Source: Deltaproteobacteria bacterium
Lineage (GTDB): Bacteria > Desulfobacterota > Binatia > UBA9968
Assembly (NCBI GenBank): GCA_005879605.1
Contig: VBKE01000310.1
Coordinates: forward strand, 1-39,089
Direction: 5' to 3'
DNA: 39,089 nt
Positions 1 through 7,726 of this stretch are shown one piece after another. How positions within the stretch are numbered: the first letter of the stretch is position 1; the number at the start of each line of letters is the position of its first letter. The position numbers and the translations under genes were made by a program. The notes below the pieces were generated by a model, which saw only the letters and a list, made by a program, of their open reading frames with translations, searched no databases and had not been told where the DNA came from.

Positions 1-770
1 CCAAATTCACGATCGGTGCGAAATCGTGCCAGCCCCGCAACCAAACCCTTGAGAAAATTCTTCACGGTTTCGCGCTGTGACTGAATGAACGATTGCCGAG
101 TGGTGATCTGGTTGATGGGATATTGAATGCCGCTACCGACGAGATCATAGAGCGGTCTTAACCCGAGTTCTCGTGCTCGCAGCGTAAACGGAGGAAGGAG
201 CAAGGTGCCCTGGACCGTTCCCGAGGCTAGCGACGCGAGACGCGCGCCGAAGTCTCCCACCTGCAACATGGCGACGTCTTTCTCCGCGTCCAATCCGAGC
301 TTTCGCAGGGCGTATTGCATGGCCACGTAGCCCGACCCGCCGATTGTGCTCACCGCAAGTTTTTTCCCCTTCAGCTCCGCCGCGCCGCGGATTTCCTTGC
401 TGACGTAAAGCGTATAGGGAAACACGCCCACGGTTCGGGCGATGATCACGGTATCCGCTCCTTTGAGTCTGGCGTTGACCATTGCGGCTCCTCCGGTCGT
501 GCTGATCTGAATGTCGCCGCCGATCAAGGCTCGCGTGACCGGCTGCCCGCCGGAAAACTGGATCACTTCGAGGTTTTTGATTCCATACTTCTCGAAGTAA
601 TGCCCTTCCTTTGCAGCCCAGAGCGGCGCCTGAGTCGCGCTGAAAATAGTTCCCGCTCTCAGCGGCTCCTGCGCGAGAAGGCGGTTCGGAGAAAGGAGTA
701 AAAATGCCAAGAGCAAAATTTTCGCACGTTTACTGCTGTTCAGAGAACGCTGTATTGGAGTGGCGCGCAT
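1..770 (-). CDS. NMT1/SsuA-like ABC transporter substrate-binding protein (partial, C-terminus beyond window)
   Basis: This reading frame runs open from a start at 770 to the window edge, so only about 256 N-terminal residues are visible. The N-terminus has a basic stretch and a hydrophobic core (AKILLLAFLLLSP) followed by an LLAQE junction, which looks like a signal peptide. The mature part begins LRAGTIFSATQAPLWAAKEGHYFEKYGI, as in NMT1/SsuA-type periplasmic binding proteins. Later come GGDIQISTTGGAAMVNARLKG and LKGKKLAVSTIGGSGY, also typical of that fold. Members bind small organic solutes such as sulfonates, nitrate or pyrimidine precursors; the ligand here cannot be told. It is the last visible gene of a minus-strand run with UbiD and a molybdenum hydroxylase. 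The start codon lies 5 bp from an intergenic palindrome, and no good ribosome-binding site is visible. Confidence 0.85.
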   Translation of the reverse strand, partial: MRATPIQRSLNSSKRAKILLLAFLLLSPNRLLAQEPLRAGTIFSATQAPLWAAKEGHYFEKYGIKNLEVIQFSGGQPVTRALIGGDIQISTTGGAAMVNARLKGADTVIIARTVGVFPYTLYVSKEIRGAAELKGKKLAVSTIGGSGYVAMQYALRKLGLDAEKDVAMLQVGDFGARLASLASGTVQGTLLLPPFTLRARELGLRPLYDLVGSGIQYPINQITTRQSFIQSQRETVKNFLKGLVAGLARFRTDREF

Positions 771-775
771 CCGAC

Positions 776-831
776 TGTCATTCCGAGCGAATGCGAGGAA
801 TCTAAGATTTCTCCCTGCGGTCGAAATGACA
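776..831. repeat. Short intergenic palindromic repeat (TGTCATTYCGA ends)
   Basis: A 56-bp element bounded by TGTCATTCCGA (776-786) and its near inverse TCGAAATGACA (821-831). There is an inner inverted pair AATCT/AGATT around 799-809. It sits in the 118-bp gap between the ubiD-like stop and the solute-binding protein start, so it would form the 5' leader of the latter. The sequence style matches small palindromic (MITE- or REP-like) elements dispersed in many environmental bacterial genomes. No transposase is present. Confidence 0.7.
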
Positions 832-888
832 TCAGAGTTAAGCAGGGACGATGTCTTGGCCACTTCGTTAAACTTACGAAGAACCGAT

Positions 889-2370
889 CTATCCATAGAT
901 CGTCTCGCGCCATTTCGCGCGGATCTCGTCTTTCAACTCTTCGCTCGACTCGGCGATGGGCGGGAATTGATGCCGCCGCTCGTAGGGCATGCAGGCATCG
1001 ATCAGGCAGCGCGAGCTGTGTCCCTTGTTTTCCGGCGGAATGCAGACGTCCAGCGAGCCGCTCGCCGCGCGGCGGATGATTTCAACGGCTTGCTCCGGAT
1101 CGCACCGGGTTGCCATCGCCCACAGGACATCGAACTCGCTGGTGGGATCGATGTCATCATCCACGACTACCACGAATCGTCCGTTATAGGCTCCGCCGAG
1201 GACCTGAGACGCTAGAAAGAGGGCTTGCCGCGAATGACCAGGATAAGCTTGTTTGATCGAGATCACGTTGAAGAGACTGCCGATGCCGGATTCGAGAGAC
1301 CAAACTCCCTTCACGTTGGGGAGCCCAGTTTTTTCGACCCGGTCCCACACTTGAGCGGCACGAATCATACCCTTCGCGAGCGAGTAATCCGTTGGCGGCC
1401 GGCCGGGGCGCGCGACACACAAAATAGGGTCGTTACGGTAGTAGACGCGTTCGACCCGAAGCACGGGCGTGTCTTCCATCTTGGAACCGTAGTAACCGAG
1501 CCACTCGCCGAACGGCCCATCCGCCTTGACGTCTCCCGGATGAATGAATCCTTCGATGGCGATTTCGGCGTGGGCCGGAAAGGGTAGGCCGGCTATTTCA
1601 CCTTCGACGAGCTCGAATGGTCTTCCCCTGATGCCGCCACAATAATCGTATTCGGAATAGCCAAGCTCGATGGGATTGCCGGCGGCCAAAAGCAGCAGCG
1701 GGTCTTGGCCAACGCACAGGACGACGGGGCAAGGGTTTCCCTGCTTGAAATATTTTTCCATGTGCATGCGCCCGTGCTTCCCGGCCGACGACATGAAAAG
1801 CCCCATCGAGTTTCGGTCGTGGACCATCGCTCGATAGGTGCCGAGATTGAGCCAGCCGTCTTCCGGGTCACGCGTCACGGCGATGCACGCCGTGCCTATG
1901 AACCTCCCGCCGTCCAGCTCGTGGACTTTGGGAACGGGGAACTTCAAGAGGTCTATTTCGTCGCCAGCCATCTTATTTTCGAGGATCGGGCCGTTCTTGA
2001 CGATGCGCGGCGGTATGGGTTGAAGCATGTTGAGCTTTTCTTTAAAGCGGCTGACGAGCTTTAGACCCACGCTATCCATCGGCAATCCGGCGGCGAGCGC
2101 GAGCCGGCGATACGAACAATGCTGTCCGAAAAGTATGCGAAAACCGTCCGGGTATCCCTTGATGCGATCAAACAGCAGCGCGGGGATGGTGCCGCCACGC
2201 TCCCGGTAGATCAGCTCAGCCATCGCGCCGATTTCCAGATTCCAGTCGGCGCCCTTGATATGCTTGAGCTCTCCCATCGCTTCCACGAGGTCGAGCCATT
2301 GCCTGACGTCCTCATAAGGTCGCGGAAAATTACCCTCGTCCATACGGTGCGATTCGTGCGCAATTGACAT
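889..2370 (-). CDS. UbiD family decarboxylase (prenylated-FMN dependent)
   Basis: A 493-residue protein, the usual length for UbiD/Fdc enzymes, which reversibly decarboxylate aromatic or alpha,beta-unsaturated acids using prenylated FMN made by UbiX (no ubiX in the window). Recognisable blocks are NLGTYRAMVHDRN (residues 175-187), AEIAIEGFIHPGD (268-280) and GPFGEWLGYYGSK (285-297). Aligning with Fdc1 numbering, N175 and R180 correspond to N168 and R173 of the catalytic set and E289 to E282. The position of Glu277 is Asp284, with the 104-residue spacing from the arginine kept exactly. The stop codon is TAG. The gene lies downstream of a solute-binding protein and a molybdenum hydroxylase on the same strand, so an aromatic or unsaturated acid is a reasonable substrate class, but the actual substrate is unknown. 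Confidence 0.93.
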   Translation of the reverse strand: MSIAHESHRMDEGNFPRPYEDVRQWLDLVEAMGELKHIKGADWNLEIGAMAELIYRERGGTIPALLFDRIKGYPDGFRILFGQHCSYRRLALAAGLPMDSVGLKLVSRFKEKLNMLQPIPPRIVKNGPILENKMAGDEIDLLKFPVPKVHELDGGRFIGTACIAVTRDPEDGWLNLGTYRAMVHDRNSMGLFMSSAGKHGRMHMEKYFKQGNPCPVVLCVGQDPLLLLAAGNPIELGYSEYDYCGGIRGRPFELVEGEIAGLPFPAHAEIAIEGFIHPGDVKADGPFGEWLGYYGSKMEDTPVLRVERVYYRNDPILCVARPGRPPTDYSLAKGMIRAAQVWDRVEKTGLPNVKGVWSLESGIGSLFNVISIKQAYPGHSRQALFLASQVLGGAYNGRFVVVVDDDIDPTSEFDVLWAMATRCDPEQAVEIIRRAASGSLDVCIPPENKGHSSRCLIDACMPYERRHQFPPIAESSEELKDEIRAKWRETIYG

Positions 2371-2448
2371 CTAATTTCCTTTCATCTCGTGATGCTTGCT
2401 CGTGCATCCTACAACGCTTGCCCGGCCTAATCCGAATGACTTGTTATT

Positions 2449-2530
2449 CCCTCTCCCGCGACGGGAGAGGGCGAGGGTGAGGGCAAACGGAAACCACTCT
2501 CACCTTTGTCCTCTCCCTCCAAAAGGAGGG
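2449..2530. repeat. Intergenic double-hairpin repeat
   Basis: Two hairpins lie in the gap between the ubiD-like gene and the upstream solute-binding protein. The first is a perfect 10-bp stem, CCCTCTCCCG (2449-2458) with CGGGAGAGGG (2462-2471), closed by a CGA loop. The second pairs CCCTCC (2515-2520) with GGAGGG (2525-2530) around AAAA. Between them GGTGAG and CTCACC can also pair. There is no long T-run next to either, so this looks more like a REP-type repeat than a dedicated terminator, although it could damp read-through between the two genes. Confidence 0.65.
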
Positions 2531-2590
2531 CGAGGAAACTATACGGACCTTCAGGCGCATAATTGCAAGATAAAGTTTAATCTTGTTTGT

Positions 2591-3610
2591 TCAGTTTAGT
2601 CCAAACGCGCGGCGAAAATCTTTGACATGCTCCGGATTGGTGGTCTCCGGATCGAGGGGCACGAGTTTCAATTTCCGTGGGTCCATATCGGGAACCAGCG
2701 GCGGAACATCGTGCCGCGCCGAAGCGCGCCGCGCTTTCTGCAAGATCTCCTGCCCTTCTTTTGAAATGCTGTAGTTCAGGAACAGCTTTGCCGCATTGGG
2801 TTGGGGCGCCCTTGCGGCGACGGCGACCGGCGCCAGATTGACGAGGATAGGATCGCTGCTCTTGACCCATTCGACGGTTTGACCTTTGGCTTTCATCTGT
2901 TCGATGTGATCAGGATAAACGACGACGGCCGCGGGAAATTCGCCGATGGACAAGAGGTCCGCCAAAAGGGCATGGCCGTTGCGGAACTGTAACCCTTGCC
3001 GGCTTAAAGCCTCCATGTATTTTCGGCCCTTTTCTTCGCCCCAATGCTTGAGCATCCCCGCGTGCCAAAAGTATTCTTCGTCATCCATGAGGAGCTTGCC
3101 TTTCCAGCGCGGGTGCAAAAGATCGTCCCAGTTTCTCGGCGCTTCGGCTTTTGATACCAGCTTGGTGTTGTAGCCGATCACATTGTAGCCGCTGTAGAGC
3201 GAGACCCAAAAGTTTTGCGGATCTTTGAAACCAACCGGATAATGCGTCGCCTCCGGGGCGGCATAAGGCTGCAAGAGCCCTTTGTTTTGCAAAACCTTCA
3301 GCGCAAAGGCATTGAGCACGTCGTAAGTCGTTTTTCCCGCCAGGTGCTCTGTGAGCGCTCGGTTGACGATCTGTTCGCCCCCGGCACGGAAGATATCGAC
3401 TTTGATGAAGGGGTATCGCGCTTCAAATCCCGCTGCCAGCGCGCGCGAATCTTCTATGCGCATGGAGCTCCAGAAGACAACCTTGCCTTCTTTCTTCGCC
3501 CCGGCGATCAACTCCGCTTCGGATTGTGCCCAGGCGTAAGAAGCGGTTGCCAAAAGAAACCACAGCAGGACGAATCCACTGCCACGCGCTGCTTGGGTTC
3601 GGTTACGCAT
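2591..3610 (-). CDS. Extracellular solute-binding protein, iron(III)/AfuA-type (family 1)
   Basis: A 339-residue exported protein with an N-terminal signal peptide: basic start, hydrophobic core GFVLLWFLLATASYAWA, cleavage near AQS. The mature start, ELIAGAKKEGKVVFWSSMRIEDSRALAAGFEARYP, is the standard opening of AfuA/FbpA/IdiA-like periplasmic proteins. WDDLLHPRWKGKLLMDDEEYFW (about 160-181) is the family 'DLL.P.WKGK' block. Members carry ferric iron, thiamine, polyamines or small organic acids; with UbiD and molybdenum hydroxylase neighbours an organic ligand seems more likely than iron, but this is inference. It lies 18 bp downstream of the hydroxylase stop. A palindromic repeat separates it from the following ubiD-like gene. 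Confidence 0.9.
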   Translation of the reverse strand: MRNRTQAARGSGFVLLWFLLATASYAWAQSEAELIAGAKKEGKVVFWSSMRIEDSRALAAGFEARYPFIKVDIFRAGGEQIVNRALTEHLAGKTTYDVLNAFALKVLQNKGLLQPYAAPEATHYPVGFKDPQNFWVSLYSGYNVIGYNTKLVSKAEAPRNWDDLLHPRWKGKLLMDDEEYFWHAGMLKHWGEEKGRKYMEALSRQGLQFRNGHALLADLLSIGEFPAAVVVYPDHIEQMKAKGQTVEWVKSSDPILVNLAPVAVAARAPQPNAAKLFLNYSISKEGQEILQKARRASARHDVPPLVPDMDPRKLKLVPLDPETTNPEHVKDFRRAFGLN

Positions 3611-3628
3611 GTGGCCCTTTCTGTGTCA

Positions 3629-5908
3629 TCACGGTTTCGACTGAATGCGTCCGAATAATTTCTCCGCCGAGATCGGCAGATCTTTGATGCGGGCGCCGGT
3701 TGCACGGGCGATGGCATTGGCAATCGCCGGAGCGATGCCGAATACCGCCATTTCCCCGACTCCCTTGGCGCCGTACGGCTCCGCGGCATAGTTTTTTTCA
3801 AGGACAATGGGTACAGTGGCCGGAATATCACGAGCGGTAGCGATCTTGTAGTCGGCGAAGCTCGCGTTCGCAATTCTTCCCTCTTCAAAGAACAGCCCTT
3901 CCCAGAGCGCGTAACCGAGTCCCATCAGGATTCCACCCTGGATCTGGCTGGTTAGCGCCATCGGGTTGATTGCTTTGCCGACGTCGTGCGCAGAGGCGAC
4001 CCGTAAGAGCTTAACCACGCCGGTCTCTCGATCCACCTCGACTTCGACCGCCTGGGCGCCAAATGGCCAGCCCGGTGCTTCGTAATGTTTTTTATCCCCT
4101 GATGTATCCCCGGCCCAAAGTCGCTTGCTCTCAATCGATCCCTCGCCGAGGATCGCCGCAAGATTCGATTTCTCGATCACTTCCCCAAAAGTCATTGACC
4201 CACGGCCCTTCGCCACAATCTTCTTGCCGGCAACCCGAAGATGATCGAGGGAAACCTTCCATAAATGAGCCGCCGCCTGCAGAAGCTGGCGCCGGGCGTC
4301 CGCTGCCGCGCGTTTGACCGCGGCACCTACGTACGGGGTCACGCGACTCGAATAAGTGCCGTGATCAAAAGGTGTCAACTCCGTATCGGCGATAATGACC
4401 TTGATCGCGTTCAGCGGCACGCCTAGTTCCTCGGCCGCGATCTGCGCTAGACTTGTTCCTGTTCCGCCGCCGACGTCGGTGGCGCCGATGAATAACTCGA
4501 CAACGCCATTGGCGCTTATGCGAACGCGCGCGTTGGAAGAGGCCGCCGAAGTCGTCGGCGACTTGTGCAAGAGCGCCACGCCGAATCCATGGTTTGAAGG
4601 GGCTCGCTTCTTCCAGCGCTTGAGCTCGTCGGAGACCTTTAGCAAACACTCCCGCAGCGCGATGTGATTCGCACGGTCGCCTGCAGGGGTTTCGTTTCCT
4701 TTCTCAAGACAGTTTTTCAGACGTAGATCAACCGGATCGATTCCCAACCTCTCGGAGATGATATCCATCTGCGATTCCCCGGCCCATACGGCCTCGGGAA
4801 TGCCGAGACCACGAAAGGGACAACCGCGCAGTTTGTTGGTGTAGACCAAGGTCGAGGTGACGCGAATGTGGGGAATCTTGTAAGGCCCGACGCCGTCTTT
4901 TAGCGCTCGATTGCTGCCCGGCAGGCCTTCTGAGTACGCTCCCGTGTCCCAGGTAAAATCGATGGCGCGCGCGGTGATCCCGCCGTCTCTTTTAACTCCC
5001 GTTCTGACCCGAATCGTCGCCGGTACCGAACCGGCGGCCGCGGAGAACTCCTCGGCACGACTGTTGACGAGACGCACCGGCCTGCCGGTTTTGAGCGCTA
5101 GGGCCGCGGCGTAGGGCTCAAGCCGCATTGAATTCTTGCCGCCGAAACCGCCGCCGACTTTGGTTCCGATGACTCGGATCTGGCTTTCGTTTAAATCGAA
5201 CAAGTCGGCCAAGCCTGAGCGCACGAGAAAAACCTTTTGTGTGCTCGTCCACACCGTAAGTCGCTCGCCGTCCCATTGCACGACTACGGCATGGGGCTCC
5301 AATGAGCAATGTTGAACTTGTTGCGAACGGAAAGTGTCGTCAAAAATCTCATCGGCTTCGGCAAAGCCTAAATCGATGTCGCCTTTGGAATAGACCGTCT
5401 GGTGGGCGATGTTGGTTCCCGGAACCGGATGCCAGTCCCGCGCGAGCGCCGAATTCAGCCGATAGGCAGCGAGCTGATCGTGAACCAACGGTGCGTTTTC
5501 CTGCAGCGCCTCATCCGGCGTGAGGGCCGCAGGCAGCTCCTCGTAGTCACAGTCGATGAGATCGATGGCTTGTTCAGCGGTCGGTTCGTCAACGGCGGCA
5601 ACTGCCGCGATGACATCGCCGACGTAGCGCACCTTTTCGCTGGCGAAGATCTCCTCATCCTGAACCGTGAAGCCGAATCGCTTGCGCGTCACATCACCCG
5701 CCGTAAGAACCGCCAGGACGCCCGGCAATGCGCGCGCCCGGCTCGCGTCGAGCCGCCGGATCTTGGCGTGGGGTACGGAACTCCGAAAGAGCTTGGCGTG
5801 GAGCATCGACGGCAAGACGACATCCACCGTATAGGTAGCGCGCCCCGTGACGGTCTCCGGGCCGTCCAGGCGCGGGTGAGGCTTGCCGACAACTTTGAGA
5901 TGTTTCAT
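3629..5908 (-). CDS. Xanthine dehydrogenase family protein, molybdopterin-binding (large) subunit
   Basis: A 759-residue protein, a normal length for the stand-alone molybdenum subunit of xanthine dehydrogenase/aldehyde oxidase/CO dehydrogenase-type hydroxylases. It opens with VVGKPHPRLDGPETVTGRATYTVD and carries GTKVGGGFGGKNSMRLEP, GATDVGGGTGTSLAQIAAEELG and a C-terminal GAKGVGEMAVFGIAPAIANA whose Glu719 is the predicted catalytic base. The active-site loop is GCPFRGLGIPEAVWAGE, not the AYRCSFR loop of true CO dehydrogenase, so it probably hydroxylates an N-heterocycle or aldehyde. These enzymes normally work with a [2Fe-2S] subunit and an FAD subunit, neither of which is adjacent. The only iron-sulfur subunit in the window is about 33 kb away. 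It starts 11 bp after the VOC-fold remnant and precedes a solute-binding protein, so the run looks like one transcription unit. Confidence 0.93.
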   Translation of the reverse strand: MKHLKVVGKPHPRLDGPETVTGRATYTVDVVLPSMLHAKLFRSSVPHAKIRRLDASRARALPGVLAVLTAGDVTRKRFGFTVQDEEIFASEKVRYVGDVIAAVAAVDEPTAEQAIDLIDCDYEELPAALTPDEALQENAPLVHDQLAAYRLNSALARDWHPVPGTNIAHQTVYSKGDIDLGFAEADEIFDDTFRSQQVQHCSLEPHAVVVQWDGERLTVWTSTQKVFLVRSGLADLFDLNESQIRVIGTKVGGGFGGKNSMRLEPYAAALALKTGRPVRLVNSRAEEFSAAAGSVPATIRVRTGVKRDGGITARAIDFTWDTGAYSEGLPGSNRALKDGVGPYKIPHIRVTSTLVYTNKLRGCPFRGLGIPEAVWAGESQMDIISERLGIDPVDLRLKNCLEKGNETPAGDRANHIALRECLLKVSDELKRWKKRAPSNHGFGVALLHKSPTTSAASSNARVRISANGVVELFIGATDVGGGTGTSLAQIAAEELGVPLNAIKVIIADTELTPFDHGTYSSRVTPYVGAAVKRAAADARRQLLQAAAHLWKVSLDHLRVAGKKIVAKGRGSMTFGEVIEKSNLAAILGEGSIESKRLWAGDTSGDKKHYEAPGWPFGAQAVEVEVDRETGVVKLLRVASAHDVGKAINPMALTSQIQGGILMGLGYALWEGLFFEEGRIANASFADYKIATARDIPATVPIVLEKNYAAEPYGAKGVGEMAVFGIAPAIANAIARATGARIKDLPISAEKLFGRIQSKP

Positions 5909-5919
5909 GCTGCCGATCG

Positions 5920-6318
5920 CTATTTGGGTGGCGCGTAGAGCTGCAGAAGATTGCCATCAGGATCGAAAAAGTAGAAACCCCTTCCCGTTGGGCGGTCGAC
6001 GGTCGGGATGCTATGAACCTTGACGCCCTATTCTTTCATCTTTTGCGCCGCCAGCTCGAAGTCTTCCGGGGATACCGTGAAGGCGTGGTGCGTGGCGCCG
6101 TCCTCTTTCAAAGCATCTTTCTCTATCGGATTGGGCCGCTGGAAGAGCACGACCATCCCGTCTCCGGATCGAAGATCGGCCCGATTCAGGTGATCTCCCA
6201 TGTCGTCGCGGTTTAGCTTCGCGATCTTCATTCCCAACACCTCGGTGTAGAATTTCACCGCGCGCTCCACGTCGTTGACCGGGATGCCGATATGATAAAT
6301 TCCTGTCGTCGTGATCAT
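5920..6318 (-). pseudogene. VOC (glyoxalase/bleomycin-resistance) family protein with an in-frame TAG
   Basis: The start at 6318 follows a strong AGGAGG site and reads MITTTGIYHIGIPVNDVERAVKFYTEVLGM, a clear VOC-fold N-terminus with the metal-ligand His near residue 10. After 96 residues a TAG stop at 6028-6030 interrupts it. Reading on in the same frame gives 35 more residues that complete the fold: GVKVHSIPTVDRP, then GFYFFDPDGNLLQLYAPP, ending at TAG 5920-5922. A full-length VOC protein of about 132 residues is therefore encoded apart from one codon, which would be Gln or Glu in a normal copy. The last metal-ligand position is Gln (LLQLY) rather than the usual Glu. The truncated product would lack the final strands. 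The gene stands at the head of the Mo-hydroxylase run. TAG is a normal stop elsewhere in the window, so decay or sequence error is the likely cause. Confidence 0.8.
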
Positions 6319-6465
6319 AGAGCCTCCTTTGCCTCTCATTCTGCTGACTCCGCTCTCAAACTTCGCCATCCCGCTTTTCTCTCGAGTCAAAGCGGGCACA
6401 GCGAACTGGCGTCAATGCCAATTACCACCTTGAGAATCCGAGAGTCAAACGTTGGCCAATGCGGC

Positions 6466-6494
6466 TTGACACCTATGGTTGTTTCAACTAGTGC
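6466..6494 (+). promoter_or_regulatory. Possible sigma70-like promoter for the 6.5-11.7 kb transporter run
   Basis: A perfect -35 hexamer TTGACA (6466-6471) is followed after 17 bp by TAGTGC (6489-6494), a poor -10. It lies 34 bp upstream of the first transporter gene, in the gap between divergent transcription units. The -35 match and spacing are good but the -10 is weak, so this is tentative. Confidence 0.3.
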
Positions 6495-6527
6495 TCTCCC
6501 AAAGATTGGTTGTAAGCTGAGGAGCCG

Positions 6528-7652
6528 ATGAGAAGAAATCATTGGACTGTGCTGATTGCGATGGTTATCGGCATCTGTCTCTTTTTTAGCGATCCGGCTC
6601 GAGGCGCTGAAGCGAAGCGTCCGCCGGAATGGGAACGAACTCTCGAAGCCGCCAAGAAAGAGGGCAAAATCGTGCTCGCTATTCCGCCGGCGAACGAACT
6701 CCGAAGAGAAATGGAGATCGTCCTGAAGCAGAAGTTTGGTTTCGAAACTGAACTCATAACCAATCCGGGGCCGCGCAACGCGAGTCGGATTGCCGCCGAG
6801 CGCAAAGCCGGCGTGCGTTATTTCGACGCCCTGATTGTCGGAACGGGCACCGCCGTCACACTCGCGCATGATGGCATGCTGGAGCCCATCGAGTCCTTCC
6901 TGATGCTACCTGAAGTCAAGGACCCCAAGGAATGGTGGGGTGGTCACATCTGGGACGATAATCTTGACACCAATCGCTATCTCTATTCTTTTCTGGCGGA
7001 CGTGAGCACGACGAATGTTTGGTACAACGCTAACTTGGCTAAGCCGGAGGAACTGCGTTCCTTCGACGATTACCTATCTCCGAAATGGAAAGGCAAAATC
7101 GCTTTCAGTGACCCGCGTGTTCCGAGTTCCGGGCAATCGATCTGGTCCTTTATGTGGGATATTAAAGGCGAGGAATATCTCAGAAAGTTAGTTCAACAAG
7201 AGCTCTTTTTGAGCCGCGATCTGCGGCAGCTCGCTGAGGCGGTATCGCGAGGCAAGGTCGCCCTCGCTTTCGGCCTCGGCAGGAGCCAGATGGAACCGTT
7301 CCTCAAAGTCGGCCTGCCGGTCAAATCCGGGCCGACGCCGAAGGAAGGCTTGCCTGCAAGCAACGGCTTCGGTCTTTTGGGTATCGTCAAAGACCCCCCG
7401 CATCCGAGCGCAACGAAAATTTTCGTCAACTGGTTTCTCGGCAGAGAAGGTCAGGATTGGTACGGCAAGGTCATGCAAAGCGGCACCCGGCGCCTCGACG
7501 TTGACACGAAATGGCTAAAAGAAATCGGCGTTGATGCCGCCAAAGATGTTCTCACCGTGGAGGAATACCACCGGCTGCGAAACCATCTTGAGGACAAATA
7601 CACGAAAGTCAGGGTGCCGTCGGCGAAATTTGCCGAGACTATTCTCAAGTAG
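6528..7652 (+). CDS. Extracellular solute-binding protein, iron(III)/AfuA-type
   Basis: A 374-residue exported protein. The signal peptide has a RRNHW start, the core VLIAMVIGICLFF and cleavage near ARGAEA. The mature region begins WERTLEAAKKEGKIVLAIPP, the family's usual opening, and contains LSPKWKGKIAFSDPRVPSSG (about 184-203), the conserved 'WKGKI...DP' block, and later HPSATKIFVNWFLGREGQ. It precedes two further binding proteins and a permease on the same strand, so it probably belongs to the same uptake locus. It is only distantly similar to the next two proteins. A GAGGAG Shine-Dalgarno sequence lies just before the start. The ligand is unknown. Confidence 0.9.
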   Translation: MRRNHWTVLIAMVIGICLFFSDPARGAEAKRPPEWERTLEAAKKEGKIVLAIPPANELRREMEIVLKQKFGFETELITNPGPRNASRIAAERKAGVRYFDALIVGTGTAVTLAHDGMLEPIESFLMLPEVKDPKEWWGGHIWDDNLDTNRYLYSFLADVSTTNVWYNANLAKPEELRSFDDYLSPKWKGKIAFSDPRVPSSGQSIWSFMWDIKGEEYLRKLVQQELFLSRDLRQLAEAVSRGKVALAFGLGRSQMEPFLKVGLPVKSGPTPKEGLPASNGFGLLGIVKDPPHPSATKIFVNWFLGREGQDWYGKVMQSGTRRLDVDTKWLKEIGVDAAKDVLTVEEYHRLRNHLEDKYTKVRVPSAKFAETILK

Positions 7653-7726
7653 GTTTTGTCCATAAGAAACGCTTCGGAGTTCTGGCTATCATCTGCCAAA
7701 AGCATATGATGGAAGGAGAAATCAGG

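Noticed and set aside
776..831. Insertion sequence or integron attachment site
   Set aside because: Too short, no transposase or integrase in the window, no flanking target duplication visible; best treated as a small palindromic repeat.
3629..5908. True aerobic CO dehydrogenase (CoxL)
   Set aside because: The AYRCSFR active-site loop is absent; the loop is GCPFRGLG and the medium and small subunits are not adjacent.
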